From: Pseudoalteromonas sp. CO133X | GTDB lineage: Bacteria > Pseudomonadota > Gammaproteobacteria > Enterobacterales > Alteromonadaceae | DNA length: 64,000 nucleotides | Assembly (NCBI GenBank): GCA_004208945.1 | Contig: SGPE01000028.1 | Span: 1 to 64,000, forward strand | Direction: 5' to 3' | Part shown: positions 1-9,241 of the stretch, in pieces | Position numbering within the stretch: position 1 is the stretch's first letter | Layout: each line of letters starts with the position of its first letter | Translations under genes and position numbers: made by a program | Notes under the pieces: generated by a model | Databases searched by the model: none | What the model was told of the DNA's origin: nothing | What the model saw: only the letters and a program-made list of their open reading frames with translations

Positions 1-252
1 GGCAAAGAAGGCAAGTGCGGCGAAGGTAAATGTGGCGGCGATAAAAAAGCTGGCAAAGAAGGCAAGTGCGGCGAAGGTAAATGTGGCGGCGATAAAAAAG
101 CTGGCAAAGAAGGCAAGTGCGGCGAAGGTAAATGTGGCGGCGATAAAAAAGCTGGCAAAGAAGGCAAGTGCGGTGAAGGTAAATGCGGCGGAGATAAAAA
201 AGCTGCAAAAGAAGGTAAGTGTGGCGAAGGTAAATGTGGTTCAAACCACTAA
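1..252 (+). CDS. hvfA: HvfA-like cysteine-repeat RiPP precursor (3' end only)
   Basis: The window opens inside this gene; frame 1 is open from base 1 to TAA at 250-252, giving the last 83 residues. The visible protein is five tandem units of 17 residues (51 bp) built on GKEGKCGEGKCGGDKKA, the last one ending in SNH. Each unit carries two EGKCG motifs, so ten are visible. This is the HvfA type of secreted precursor, whose EGKCG cysteines are converted to copper-binding oxazolone/thioamide groups by an HvfB/HvfC pair; exactly that pair follows. The N-terminal signal peptide expected for the family lies outside the window. The near-identical DNA repeats suggest recent unit duplication. The family assignment rests on motif and neighbours. 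Confidence 0.85.
   Translation, partial: GKEGKCGEGKCGGDKKAGKEGKCGEGKCGGDKKAGKEGKCGEGKCGGDKKAGKEGKCGEGKCGGDKKAAKEGKCGEGKCGSNH
1..252 (+). repeat. 51-bp in-frame tandem repeat, five units
   Basis: Units run 1-51, 52-102, 103-153, 154-204 and 205-252 (the last diverges at its 3' end). The first three are identical; the fourth has a few synonymous changes. The array may extend left of the window. Confidence 0.95.
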
Positions 253-267
253 GCATTCACTTAGCTT

Positions 268-293
268 TTAAAAGGGCCATCTAGGCCCTTTTT
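268..293 (+). terminator. Hairpin between hvfA and hvfB
   Basis: AAAGGGCC, loop ATCTA, GGCCC then TTTTT, placed only 15 bp after the hvfA stop and before the hvfB ribosome binding site (AGGAGG at 297-302). It probably attenuates rather than fully blocks, so that precursor mRNA exceeds enzyme mRNA. Confidence 0.7.
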
Positions 294-306
294 AGTAGGA
301 GGTAGT

Positions 307-1155
307 ATGTATTTTGAATCAACATCAGTGTTTGGACAAATAGGGTTAGGCTTACGCCGAGAAATGCTTGATGAAATGGTAACAGATGTCCCTAGGCCAA
401 TTGATTTTCTGGAGGTAGCACCTGAAAATTGGTTAAAGCTGGGTGGTCGGTTTGGAAAACAGTTTAAGCAGTTAACTGAACGTAACGCGTTTGTTTGTCA
501 TGGTTTATCTTTATCTATAGGTTCACCTGCTGAACTTGATGTAGAATTTGTGAAATCACTAAAGGCTTTTTTTAAAGAGCATAACATTCGTTTATTTAGT
601 GAACATCTAAGCTACTGCTCTGGCGAAGGGCATATGTATGATTTAATGCCTATCCCATTTACAGAAGAAGCAATCAAGCATGTTGTTACGCGCATTAAGC
701 AAGTGCAAGATATTCTTGAACAGCAGATTGCTATAGAAAACGTTTCATATTACGCTGCGCCAGGTCAAGAAATGACAGAGCTGGAGTTTACCAACGCCGT
801 GTTAGCAGAGTCTGATTGTAAGCTTTTAATTGATATTAATAATATTTATGTAAACTCAATTAATCATGGTTATGATGCAGAGCAATTTTTAAAAGGTTTA
901 CCTAGTCAACGAATTGCTTATGGGCACATTGCAGGACACTATACAGAAGCCGAAGATTTGTTGGTTGACACACATGGCTCACCTGTCATTGACCCTGTTT
1001 GGCAACTACTTGAAAAAGCCTATGCTTTTCATGGGGTGTTTCCAACTCTTCTTGAACGCGATTTTAATATTCCACCGATGGCGGAACTGTTAGCAGAGCT
1101 AAATATTATTGAGAAATTACAATTTTCAGCAAATAAGGTGAAATACAGTGCCTAG
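307..1155 (+). CDS. hvfB: HvfB-like DUF692 multinuclear iron oxidase (MNIO)
   Basis: A 282-residue DUF692 protein of the multinuclear non-heme iron oxidase family, expected to modify cysteines of the EGKCG precursor encoded just upstream. It has the TIM-barrel metal-ligand segments of the family: HGLSLSIG, SEHLSYC, IENVSYYA, LLIDINNIYVNSINHGYD, GHIAGH, DTHGSPV and LERDFNIP. The length is typical. ATG at 307 sits 4 bp after a perfect AGGAGG. The next gene starts inside its last codons (GTG at 1148), so the two are translationally coupled, matching their action as an enzyme-partner complex. The exact product modification cannot be read from sequence. Confidence 0.9.
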   Translation: MYFESTSVFGQIGLGLRREMLDEMVTDVPRPIDFLEVAPENWLKLGGRFGKQFKQLTERNAFVCHGLSLSIGSPAELDVEFVKSLKAFFKEHNIRLFSEHLSYCSGEGHMYDLMPIPFTEEAIKHVVTRIKQVQDILEQQIAIENVSYYAAPGQEMTELEFTNAVLAESDCKLLIDINNIYVNSINHGYDAEQFLKGLPSQRIAYGHIAGHYTEAEDLLVDTHGSPVIDPVWQLLEKAYAFHGVFPTLLERDFNIPPMAELLAELNIIEKLQFSANKVKYSA

Positions 1156-1900
1156 TCATTTTACAGAAGTTCAGCAACAATTTATGGCCCATATTCGTGA
1201 CCCAAATCACAATAAAAAGCCAATAAATATTGAAGAGCGGAGAATGGCAATTTATCGTGATCTGTTTTTCAATAATGTTGAAGGTTTTGTTAGTTCTGCT
1301 TTTCCTGTTCTAAAAAGTCTGTATACAAAAAGTGGTTGGCAAAATTTAATACGCCTCTTTTTTAGTCAACATAATTGTAAGTCTCCATATTTTCTTGATA
1401 TTGCCGGTGAGTTTTTAGAGTTTCTAGCTACAAGTTACTCAAAGCAATCTACAGATCCTGATTTTATGTTAGAACTGGCACATTATGAGTGGGTTGAACT
1501 GGATGTATCCGTTGCACAAGCGCAGGAACACGAAGCAGCTTTACTAACAAATCAGGTTACAAATGCAGGTTTGCTTTTAAGTTGTTTGGCACGTAATTTA
1601 AGTTACACATATCCCGTTCATACAATCAGTAAAGACTACCAACCAGAAAGCCCGCTTACGGAGCCGTGTTATTTCGTTGTTTATCGAGATAGTGACGATG
1701 AGGTGCAGTTTTTATCAACAAATGCGATGACAGCATTGCTATTAAGTATCATTGAAGCGCAACCGGGTATAAATTTAAATCTGCTCTGCCAAGAAGTGGC
1801 AAGACACGCTCCTCAATTTAGTCAAGAACAGCTATATCAAGGGGCGCTTAATACTTTAAGTGCAATGGCTGAGCGTGGCGTGATCGTTACTAAATCATAG
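1148..1900 (+). CDS. hvfC: HvfC-like DUF2063 partner protein
   Basis: A 250-residue protein whose N-terminal 100 residues match the DUF2063 domain (QQQFMAHIRDP, then ERRMAIYRDLFFNNVEGFVSSAFPVL), followed by a C-terminal domain typical of HvfC/BufC proteins. In this family the protein acts as the partner that brings the precursor to the DUF692 oxidase; the old label 'putative DNA-binding' is misleading. The start is GTG at 1148, overlapping the end of hvfB by 8 bp. No DoxX-family gene (hvfD) follows, unlike some hvf operons. Confidence 0.85.
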   Translation: MPSHFTEVQQQFMAHIRDPNHNKKPINIEERRMAIYRDLFFNNVEGFVSSAFPVLKSLYTKSGWQNLIRLFFSQHNCKSPYFLDIAGEFLEFLATSYSKQSTDPDFMLELAHYEWVELDVSVAQAQEHEAALLTNQVTNAGLLLSCLARNLSYTYPVHTISKDYQPESPLTEPCYFVVYRDSDDEVQFLSTNAMTALLLSIIEAQPGINLNLLCQEVARHAPQFSQEQLYQGALNTLSAMAERGVIVTKS

Positions 1901-1991
1901 GTCTAAAATACAGCAAAAAGCCTTTATTGATAGGGATACATCGACTATCATGTGCGCCTTATTGTGTCGTGCTTAAATAAAGGTAGTAACT

Positions 1992-2114
1992 ATGTCGAAT
2001 GATAAAGACTTTAAAGATCCGTTCAATGCAACTTATTTCATTGCGTTTTTAGCTGTATTTGTTGGTATTGGCTGTCTAAACGCTATCCTTGGTTGGATCA
2101 CTGCTTTATCTTAA
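1992..2114 (+). CDS. Small single-span membrane protein, 40 residues
   Basis: ATG at 1992 is preceded by AAAGGTAG and gives 40 residues: a charged start (MSNDKDFKDPFN), then one hydrophobic span from about residue 15 to 39 (TYFIAFLAVFVGIGCLNAIL within it). An intrinsic terminator follows 25 bp after the stop, so it forms its own transcription unit or ends the hvf operon. I do not recognise the family. The RBS, hydrophobic pattern and terminator argue that it is real; the single Cys in the span is notable beside a cysteine-modifying system, but a link is only inference. Confidence 0.6.
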   Translation: MSNDKDFKDPFNATYFIAFLAVFVGIGCLNAILGWITALS

Positions 2115-2139
2115 TTTGCGAAAGTAAATTTAAGACACT

Positions 2140-2166
2140 AGGCTGCATTATGCAGCCTTTTTTATT
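2140..2166 (+). terminator. Intrinsic terminator after the 40-residue gene
   Basis: AGGCTGCA, loop TTA, TGCAGCCT followed by a run of T: an 8-bp perfect stem with U tract. Confidence 0.9.
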
Positions 2167-2226
2167 ACTATTGATGCAGTTCAAGGATTAATTTTGGATC
2201 TTGCTACCGACTTTCTACTAAGGTGA

Positions 2227-2235
2227 TGTTATACT
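2227..2235 (+). promoter_or_regulatory. Candidate extended -10 promoter for apt
   Basis: TGTTATACT gives a TG-extended -10 (TATACT) about 40 bp before the apt start. No good -35 lies at 17 bp, as is usual for extended -10 promoters. Confidence 0.35.
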
Positions 2236-2274
2236 CTCGAGCTTTGTTAGATAAAATTTTTGAGCAGTATAATT

Positions 2275-2820
2275 ATGACTCAAGCAACTTCAACGCTCAT
2301 TAAACAGAGCATTGCAACTATTGCTGATTACCCAAAACCGGGCATTATGTTCCGTGATGTAACAACCTTAATGGCCAATGCTGACGCGTTTAAAGCAACA
2401 ATTGACAGCTTTATATCAGCATATAAAGATCAAGGTTTTACAAAAATAATTGGTACAGAATCACGTGGTTTTATCTTTGGTGCACCACTTTCATATGCAC
2501 TAGGTATTCCATTTATTCCAGTTCGTAAGCCAGGTAAACTTCCTCGTGAAGTCATTTCACAAAACTATCAATTAGAGTATGGTGAAGATACATTAGAGCT
2601 TCATACCGATGCTATAGTTGCTGGTGATAAAGTGTTATTAGTTGATGACTTACTTGCTACAGGTGGCACAATTGAAGCGACTGCAAAACTAGTGGCTAAA
2701 CTAGGTGGTAATGCAACTGATGCCGCGTTTGTTGTATCTTTGCCTGAGCTAGGTGGTGAGCAACGAGTTGCTGATATGGGTATCAAAATTTTAAAGTTGG
2801 TTGAATTCGAAGGCGAATAA
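2275..2820 (+). CDS. apt: Adenine phosphoribosyltransferase
   Basis: Converts adenine and PRPP to AMP in purine salvage, in the cytoplasm. The PRPP-binding motif is [13 protein letters not shown], preceded by [12 protein letters not shown] and [10 protein letters not shown], all typical of Apt. I chose ATG 2275 (181 residues, the usual family length); an upstream TTG at 2260 would add five residues without a better ribosome site. No strong Shine-Dalgarno is visible. dnaX starts 3 bp after the stop, so the two are cotranscribed, as in many gammaproteobacteria. Confidence 0.95.
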   Translation: MTQATSTLIKQSIATIADYPKPGIMFRDVTTLMANADAFKATIDSFISAYKDQGFTKIIGTESRGFIFGAPLSYALGIPFIPVRKPGKLPREVISQNYQLEYGEDTLELHTDAIVAGDKVLLVDDLLATGGTIEATAKLVAKLGGNATDAAFVVSLPELGGEQRVADMGIKILKLVEFEGE

Positions 2821-2823
2821 TTA

Positions 2824-5277
2824 ATGAGTTATCAGGTTCTAGCAAGGAAATGGCGACCACAAACCTTTCACGAGTTAGTGGGGCAGTCTCATGTTAAGCA
2901 GGCATTGGTTAATGCATTAACACAAAATAGACTCCATCATGCTTACCTCTTTACTGGAACCCGTGGAGTGGGTAAAACTACCATCGCACGTATATTCGCA
3001 AAAAGCCTCAACTGCGATAAGGGTATCTCTGCTGAGCCATGTGGCCAATGCTCAAGTTGTACTGACATTGAAGCAGGCCGTTATATTGATTTATTAGAAA
3101 TCGATGCGGCTTCACGTACAAAGGTAGAAGATACCCGCGAAATCCTTGATAACGTTCAATACGCACCAACACGTGGTCGTTACAAGGTATACCTAATCGA
3201 TGAAGTTCACATGCTATCTAAGCATAGTTTTAATGCTTTACTAAAAACACTGGAAGAGCCACCAGAGCATGTGAAGTTTTTATTAGCGACAACCGATCCA
3301 CAAAAACTGCCAGTGACGATTTTATCTCGTTGCTTACAGTTTAATTTGAATGCGTTGTCGCAATCAGAAATTCATGAGCAGCTTGCCCATGTTTTACAGC
3401 AAGAGCAACTCAGCTTTGATGATAAATCCTTGCAAGTACTTGCGAAAGCCGCCGATGGTAGTATGCGCGATGCGCTAAGCTTAACTGATCAAGCAGTTGC
3501 CCAAACGAATGGTAATATAAGTTACCAGGCCGTACAAAGTATGCTTGGCTTGATGGATACTCACTACAGTCAAACTATGTTAGCTGCAGTACTTTGCCAA
3601 GATGGAGATGCGCTGTTATCTGAGGTAAAAAACCTTGTCAGTCGCAACCCTAATTTTGTTGCTTTGCTTGATGACCTGATTGCACTTACACATCTAATTC
3701 AGCTTGCACAGTTAGTACCCAGCGCAGCAGCACTTGATGAGAGTAATCGTGAGTTTATAGAACAGGTTGCGCAAACAACTGATGCGCAGCAGATACAAGT
3801 TTATTACCAATTACTGTTGAATGGTAAAAAAGATCTGCAATGGGCGCCGGATGCCAAACTAGGTTTTGAAATGATCATGTTGCGCTTGCTCGCATTCCAA
3901 CCAACGCAATTTGCTCAAAGTCAAACACCAACGAATAGTCAACAGCAGGTTAAACCTAGCGGTGCCGGTGCACTGCGTGATATTTTGAAAAAATCAACGG
4001 CGCAACGTGAACAAGCAGCTTCAGAGCAAGCACCAACTGCACAAAGCTCTGCACAGACAACGGCTGTATCTTCAGAGCCTCAGTCAATACAAGCTGAACC
4101 TGTTGAAGCAGAGTCTATTCAAGCAGAACCTATTCAAGCTGCCGCAGCAGAAACGGCACATAGCCCTAAGCCAGCCCAGCAAGTTGAAGCAACAGCAGTA
4201 GAACAGCTAGATGCTAACCAGCAGCCCCAGCAAAACGCTACAACTGAATTGACCGCAGAAGTTAAACCAGCGCCACAACAGCAAAGCCACTCAGAACAAG
4301 TGCCAGCAGCTGAATACTCTCCACAGGAGTATTCTTCGCAAGATTACATGGATGATCATGATGCACAAATGGACTCATCACTTGCAGCGCAATACGATGA
4401 TGTGATGAATAGCGCTTATGATCAGGGCTTTACTGCCAATGAAGCATCTACAGCGCCTCAGCAACAGCAAACTGCACCAGCACAATTACAACAGCAGCAA
4501 AGTCAGGCGCAGTCGGCCATTGCTCGTATTTTACAAGACCGCAATATCTCAGGTGCTGGTCGCTTAAGTGGTACAGCTACGCAAACTAATGTTAAAGCAG
4601 AACAACAGTCTGAAGCTAAGCCGCCAGCGCAACAAAGCACAGCCGCTACGAATCATCAACCTCAGCAGCAACAAGTGGCTGCAGAAGTAAAAAAGCCCAG
4701 CCCCCAGCCGACGGGGGAGAGCAATAATAAAGTAAAAAAAGTCGACTTTAGAGAAAAGCATCAAACAATCACCGAAAATTTAGCGCCTGAGTTGCTTGAG
4801 CAAATTAATCCACAAAAAGCGCCAGAGCCTGTGATTGAAGAAGCCAGTATTCCGATACCTGATGATTTTGAAAGCCCGATCAGCAGTATTAAATTTGCAC
4901 ACGAACAAGATGAATGGGCGTATTTAATAAAACGTATGGGGCTAGGTGGCCGAATGCGACAATTTGCATTGCACTCGATTTTCACAAAGAATAATAATCA
5001 AATGCACATTGAAGTTGACTCATCACAGCGTCACTTAGACAGTGCAGTACTAAGGCAAAAGCTCAATGCTGCATTAAGTGAAATTTACGGTCATAATGTA
5101 GAACTGAGTATCGAGTTTGCTGATGGCGTAATTGATTCACCGTATTTGATCCAACAAAAGATTGATGCAGGTCGTCATCAACAAGCCATTGATGTAATAA
5201 ATAGTGATGAAAACATAGTGCAATTTCAGCAGTTATTTAGCGCTATAATCGATGAAAACAGTATTCAGGCATTGTAA
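2824..5277 (+). CDS. dnaX: DNA polymerase III subunits tau and gamma
   Basis: Clamp-loader ATPase of the replisome. Residues 45-52 hold Walker A (GTRGVGKT), Cys64/73/76/79 the zinc module, DEVHMLS the Walker B region and LLATTDPQKLPVTILSRC sensor 1. After about residue 370 comes a long low-complexity linker rich in Gln, Ala and Pro, then the C-terminal tau domain that contacts the polymerase alpha subunit and the helicase. At 817 residues it is much longer than the E. coli protein (643), entirely through the linker. An A AAA AAG slippery site in frame at codons 622-624 should give a shorter gamma form. It is followed by ybaB and recR, the standard gene order. Confidence 0.97.
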   Translation: MSYQVLARKWRPQTFHELVGQSHVKQALVNALTQNRLHHAYLFTGTRGVGKTTIARIFAKSLNCDKGISAEPCGQCSSCTDIEAGRYIDLLEIDAASRTKVEDTREILDNVQYAPTRGRYKVYLIDEVHMLSKHSFNALLKTLEEPPEHVKFLLATTDPQKLPVTILSRCLQFNLNALSQSEIHEQLAHVLQQEQLSFDDKSLQVLAKAADGSMRDALSLTDQAVAQTNGNISYQAVQSMLGLMDTHYSQTMLAAVLCQDGDALLSEVKNLVSRNPNFVALLDDLIALTHLIQLAQLVPSAAALDESNREFIEQVAQTTDAQQIQVYYQLLLNGKKDLQWAPDAKLGFEMIMLRLLAFQPTQFAQSQTPTNSQQQVKPSGAGALRDILKKSTAQREQAASEQAPTAQSSAQTTAVSSEPQSIQAEPVEAESIQAEPIQAAAAETAHSPKPAQQVEATAVEQLDANQQPQQNATTELTAEVKPAPQQQSHSEQVPAAEYSPQEYSSQDYMDDHDAQMDSSLAAQYDDVMNSAYDQGFTANEASTAPQQQQTAPAQLQQQQSQAQSAIARILQDRNISGAGRLSGTATQTNVKAEQQSEAKPPAQQSTAATNHQPQQQQVAAEVKKPSPQPTGESNNKVKKVDFREKHQTITENLAPELLEQINPQKAPEPVIEEASIPIPDDFESPISSIKFAHEQDEWAYLIKRMGLGGRMRQFALHSIFTKNNNQMHIEVDSSQRHLDSAVLRQKLNAALSEIYGHNVELSIEFADGVIDSPYLIQQKIDAGRHQQAIDVINSDENIVQFQQLFSAIIDENSIQAL
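4689..4727 (+). other. Programmed -1 frameshift site for the gamma subunit
   Basis: The heptamer A AAA AAG lies at 4689-4695 in the dnaX reading frame. Five bases later is a stem of CCCCC (4701-4705) with GGGGG (4713-4717). A -1 slip adds ten residues (AQPPADGGEQ) and stops at TAA 4725-4727, giving a gamma of about 634 residues against tau of 817. Heptamer, spacing, GC hairpin and nearby stop all match the E. coli dnaX mechanism; a clear upstream Shine-Dalgarno stimulator is not evident. Confidence 0.8.
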
Positions 5278-5337
5278 TTAGTTACAATAGCCCTTATCTT
5301 CATGCCAATTAAAGTAGTTTTAGAAAGAGAGACAGTT

Positions 5338-5664
5338 ATGTTTAAAGGTGGAATGGGTAACATGATGAAGCAAGCGCAGCAAATGCAAGAGCGCATGCAA
5401 AAAGCCCAAGACGAAATCGCTAACCTAGAAGTAGTAGGTGAAGCTGGTGCAGGCCTAGTTAAAGTAACTATGCTTGGTAACCACAATGTACGTCGTGTTG
5501 AATTAGATGAAAGCCTAATGGAAGACGACAAAGACATGATCGAAGATTTGCTTGCGGCAGCGTGTAATGATGCTGTACGCCGTGTTGCAGAAGAAACACA
5601 AGAGCGCATGAGCAAAGTAACTGGCGGTATGCAATTACCACCAGGTATGAAAATGCCTTTCTAA
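5338..5664 (+). CDS. ybaB: YbaB/EbfC nucleoid-associated protein
   Basis: A 108-residue DNA-binding protein of the YbaB/EbfC family. The start [27 protein letters not shown] and the end [12 protein letters not shown] match the E. coli protein closely. I chose ATG 5338 (preceded by AGAAAGAGAGA), which gives the family length; an upstream ATG at 5302 would add a 12-residue tail with no family match. It lies between dnaX and recR, and this three-gene order is widely conserved. The family forms dimers that bind DNA with little specificity. Confidence 0.93.
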   Translation: MFKGGMGNMMKQAQQMQERMQKAQDEIANLEVVGEAGAGLVKVTMLGNHNVRRVELDESLMEDDKDMIEDLLAAACNDAVRRVAEETQERMSKVTGGMQLPPGMKMPF

Positions 5665-5674
5665 GTGACTCTAT

Positions 5675-6283
5675 ATGCAACTATCGCCTAGTTTAACACA
5701 GCTGATTGAAGCACTAAGATGCCAACCTGGCATTGGTCCTAAGTCGGCACAGCGCATTGCTTTTCATTTGCTTGAACGAGACCGTCAAGGTGGCAAACAA
5801 CTTGGTCATGCATTGACTAAAGCCATGGATGAAGTAGGGCATTGTCAGTCGTGTCGTACTTTTACAGAGCAACCCGTGTGCGATATTTGCTCAAGTGTTA
5901 AACGTCAAGATAGTGGTTTATTGTGTGTGGTCGAATCACCAACCGATGTGCTGGCTATTGAGCAAACCGGTCAATATCAGGGGCTTTATTTTGTTTTAAT
6001 GGGTCACTTGTCGCCAATCGATGGCATAGGACCAAAAGAGATTGGCCTTGATATTCTTGAAAGCAAATTGCAACAAGGCGGCATTAATGAGGTGATCCTC
6101 GCAACCAACCCAAGTGTTGAAGGGGAAACCACAGCCCACTACATTGCTGAGCTTTGTCATAAGTATCAGGTAGGAGCATCCCGTATTGCTCATGGTGTTC
6201 CTGTTGGTGGTGAGCTCGATTTACTTGATGGCATGACCCTAATGCATGCATTTAGTGGGCGACGCGCAGTAAACCAAAACTAA
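5675..6283 (+). CDS. recR: Recombination mediator RecR
   Basis: A 202-residue protein that acts with RecF and RecO to load RecA at gaps. Visible parts in order: N-terminal helix-hairpin-helix ([19 protein letters not shown]), a four-cysteine zinc finger (CQSC...CDIC), a Toprim domain ([38 protein letters not shown]) and a C-terminal Walker B-like segment. It starts 10 bp after ybaB and is followed by a strong terminator, closing the apt-dnaX-ybaB-recR unit. Confidence 0.97.
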   Translation: MQLSPSLTQLIEALRCQPGIGPKSAQRIAFHLLERDRQGGKQLGHALTKAMDEVGHCQSCRTFTEQPVCDICSSVKRQDSGLLCVVESPTDVLAIEQTGQYQGLYFVLMGHLSPIDGIGPKEIGLDILESKLQQGGINEVILATNPSVEGETTAHYIAELCHKYQVGASRIAHGVPVGGELDLLDGMTLMHAFSGRRAVNQN

Positions 6284-6299
6284 TACCGCAAATGGTCTC

Positions 6300-6326
6300 A
6301 AAAGCCTGCTTCATGCAGGCTTTTTT
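6300..6326 (+). terminator. Terminator after recR
   Basis: AAAAGCCTGC, loop TTCAT, GCAGGCTTTTTT. Confidence 0.92.
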
Positions 6327-6366
6327 GTGTCTATCCGCTATTTTATCCGCAAATTTAATTTTTTGC

Positions 6367-6392
6367 CTTGAAGTTCAAAAAGCCTGCCCCAT
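6367..6392 (+). promoter_or_regulatory. Sigma-32 heat-shock promoter of htpG
   Basis: CTTGAA at 6367-6372, a 14-bp spacer and CCCCAT at 6387-6392 followed by ATA. Both boxes match the RpoH consensus exactly, about 50 bp before the htpG start. Confidence 0.9.
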
Positions 6393-6443
6393 ATAAAAAG
6401 TCATAGTGCAGATAAGACACTTTGTTAATTGGAGATTTACACA

Positions 6444-8357
6444 ATGACTGCAGCACAAAAAGAAACATTAGGCTTTCAAACAGAAGTCAAACAACTATTA
6501 AACCTGATGATTCACTCTCTTTACTCTAATAAAGAGATTTTCCTACGTGAGCTTGTATCAAACGCGTCAGATGCAGCAGATAAATTGCGTTTCCTAGCGC
6601 TTTCAAATGGCGATTTATACGAAAATGATGCAGATTTAAAAGTACGTATCAGTGCAGATAAAGACGCAAACACAGTAACCATTACCGATAACGGTATTGG
6701 TATGAGCCGTGAAGATGTGATCAATTCACTAGGTACGATTGCAAAATCTGGTACCGCAGAGTTTTTTCAAAACCTAACAGGTGATCAAAGCAAAGATTCA
6801 CAATTGATTGGTCAATTCGGTGTTGGTTTTTACTCAGCATTTATCGTTGCTGATAGAGTAACAGTGCGTACGCGTAAAGCGGGTGAAAGCCAAGGTATTG
6901 AATGGCAATCTGCGGGTGAAGGTGAGTACACCTTACAAGAGATTGATAAACCATCACGTGGTACGGAAATCATCCTTCATCTTCGTGAAGACGAAACAGA
7001 GTTTGCTGATGAATTCCGCTTACGTAGCATCGTGACTAAATACTCAGACCACATTTCTATTCCAGTTGAAATGTATAAAGCAGAAGTACCTGAATCTGAA
7101 GGGCCTGACGGCGAGAAAATTCCAGCACAGCCAGGCGAGTGGGAAGGTATTAACCGCGCAACTGCATTATGGACTCGCGATAAGTCAGAAGTCACAGACG
7201 AAGAGTACAAAGAGTTTTATAAGCACATTGGCCATGATTGGGAAGAGCCACTAAGCTGGGCACATAACAAGGTTGAAGGTAAAACAGAATACACGAGCTT
7301 GTTATACATCCCGAAAAAAGCACCTTTCGATTTATGGAACCGTGAGCGTCAATCAGGTTTAAAACTGTATGTGCAACGCGTTTTCATCATGGATGACGCT
7401 GAGCAGTTCATGCCAAGCTACTTACGTTTTGTGAAAGGTTTACTTGATTCAAACGACTTACCACTAAACGTGTCGCGTGAAATATTGCAAGACAACAAAG
7501 TAACGCAAGCAATCCGTAAAGGTTGTACATCGCGTGTACTTAAAATGCTTGAGCGAATGGCGAAAAACCGTGAAGAAGATTATCAATCTTTCTGGAATGA
7601 GTTTGGTCAGGTGTTAAAAGAAGGCCCTGCTGAAGATGCGGCTAACAAAGAAGCCATTGCTAAGCTACTGCGTTTCGCTTCTACACACACCGACGAAAGC
7701 ACACAAAATGTATCGCTTGAGCAATACATTGAGCGTATGAAGCCAGAGCAAGATAAAATTTACTATGTGGTTGCTGATTCATTCGCTGCAGCGAAGAGCT
7801 CACCACACTTAGAGATCTTCCGTAAGAAGGGCATCGAAGTATTGCTCCTAAGCGACCGTGTTGATGAGTGGATGATGAGCTACTTAACTGAGTTCAACGA
7901 AAAATCATTCCAGTCAATCACTCGTGGTGACTTAGATTTAGGTAATATGGATGACGAAGAAACGAAAAAAGCACAAGAAGAGTCAGAAAAAGAAGTTGCT
8001 GGCCTAGTTGAGCGTATTAAAACAGCACTAGGTGATAACGTTAAAGACGTACGCTTTACGCATCGTCTAACTGACTCGCCTGCGTGTGTTGTTGCAGATG
8101 AGCATGATATGAGCTCACAAATGCAAAAGTTAATGGAATCAGTTGGTCAAACAGTGCCTGAGCAAAAGCCAATTTTTGAGCTTAACCCAGAGCATCAGCT
8201 TGTTAAACACTTAAATGTTGAGCAAGATGAAGACAAGTTTGCCCAGTGGTCACACGTACTTCTAGATCAAGCATTACTGGCTGAGCGCGGTACCTTAAAA
8301 GATCCTGCTGGCTTTGTAACTCGCTTAAACAAACTCATGCTAGATATAAGCAAATAA
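6444..8357 (+). CDS. htpG: Chaperone HtpG (Hsp90 family)
   Basis: A 637-residue cytosolic Hsp90 ATPase. The N-terminal GHKL domain shows the start ([38 protein letters not shown]), DNGIGM and [11 protein letters not shown], followed by the middle and C-terminal dimerisation domains at usual length. I chose ATG 6444, with GGAG at 6431-6434; TTG 6429 overlaps that ribosome site and is unlikely. A consensus sigma-32 promoter lies just upstream, so heat induction is expected. Confidence 0.97.
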   Translation: MTAAQKETLGFQTEVKQLLNLMIHSLYSNKEIFLRELVSNASDAADKLRFLALSNGDLYENDADLKVRISADKDANTVTITDNGIGMSREDVINSLGTIAKSGTAEFFQNLTGDQSKDSQLIGQFGVGFYSAFIVADRVTVRTRKAGESQGIEWQSAGEGEYTLQEIDKPSRGTEIILHLREDETEFADEFRLRSIVTKYSDHISIPVEMYKAEVPESEGPDGEKIPAQPGEWEGINRATALWTRDKSEVTDEEYKEFYKHIGHDWEEPLSWAHNKVEGKTEYTSLLYIPKKAPFDLWNRERQSGLKLYVQRVFIMDDAEQFMPSYLRFVKGLLDSNDLPLNVSREILQDNKVTQAIRKGCTSRVLKMLERMAKNREEDYQSFWNEFGQVLKEGPAEDAANKEAIAKLLRFASTHTDESTQNVSLEQYIERMKPEQDKIYYVVADSFAAAKSSPHLEIFRKKGIEVLLLSDRVDEWMMSYLTEFNEKSFQSITRGDLDLGNMDDEETKKAQEESEKEVAGLVERIKTALGDNVKDVRFTHRLTDSPACVVADEHDMSSQMQKLMESVGQTVPEQKPIFELNPEHQLVKHLNVEQDEDKFAQWSHVLLDQALLAERGTLKDPAGFVTRLNKLMLDISK

Positions 8358-8381
8358 GCGTTTTAGCTGAATGAGTTGGGA

Positions 8382-8406
8382 AAGGGAGCAAGGCTCCCTT
8401 TTTTAT
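8382..8406 (+). terminator. Terminator after htpG
   Basis: AAGGGAGC, loop AAG, GCTCCCTTTTTT. Confidence 0.9.
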
Positions 8407-8515
8407 TGCCGTTAATATAGGCAATTGGTATAAGTTACTTGAGGTATAGCCTCAGTTGTGGAAGAATTCAGGCTTTAAAAACAAAACTCCACTGATCGAC
8501 CATTTTTAAGATTAG

Positions 8516-9181
<666 letters not shown>

Positions 9182-9202
9182 TCTTAGGATTAACTGAGCA
9201 AT

Positions 9203-9229
9203 AAAAAACCGCCTTTTGGCGGTTTTTTG
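9203..9229. terminator. Bidirectional terminator between adk and tpx
   Basis: AAAAAACCGCC, loop TTTT, GGCGGTTTTTT. The A tract and T tract let it serve adk (+) and the convergent tpx (-). Confidence 0.92.
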
Positions 9230-9241
9230 CTTAATGTAACT

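Noticed and set aside
32..271. A 79-residue Lys/Ala-rich open frame in the repeat array
   Set aside because: It is the shadow of the HvfA repeats in another frame; the true frame (frame 1, EGKCG) is open from base 1 and matches the neighbours.
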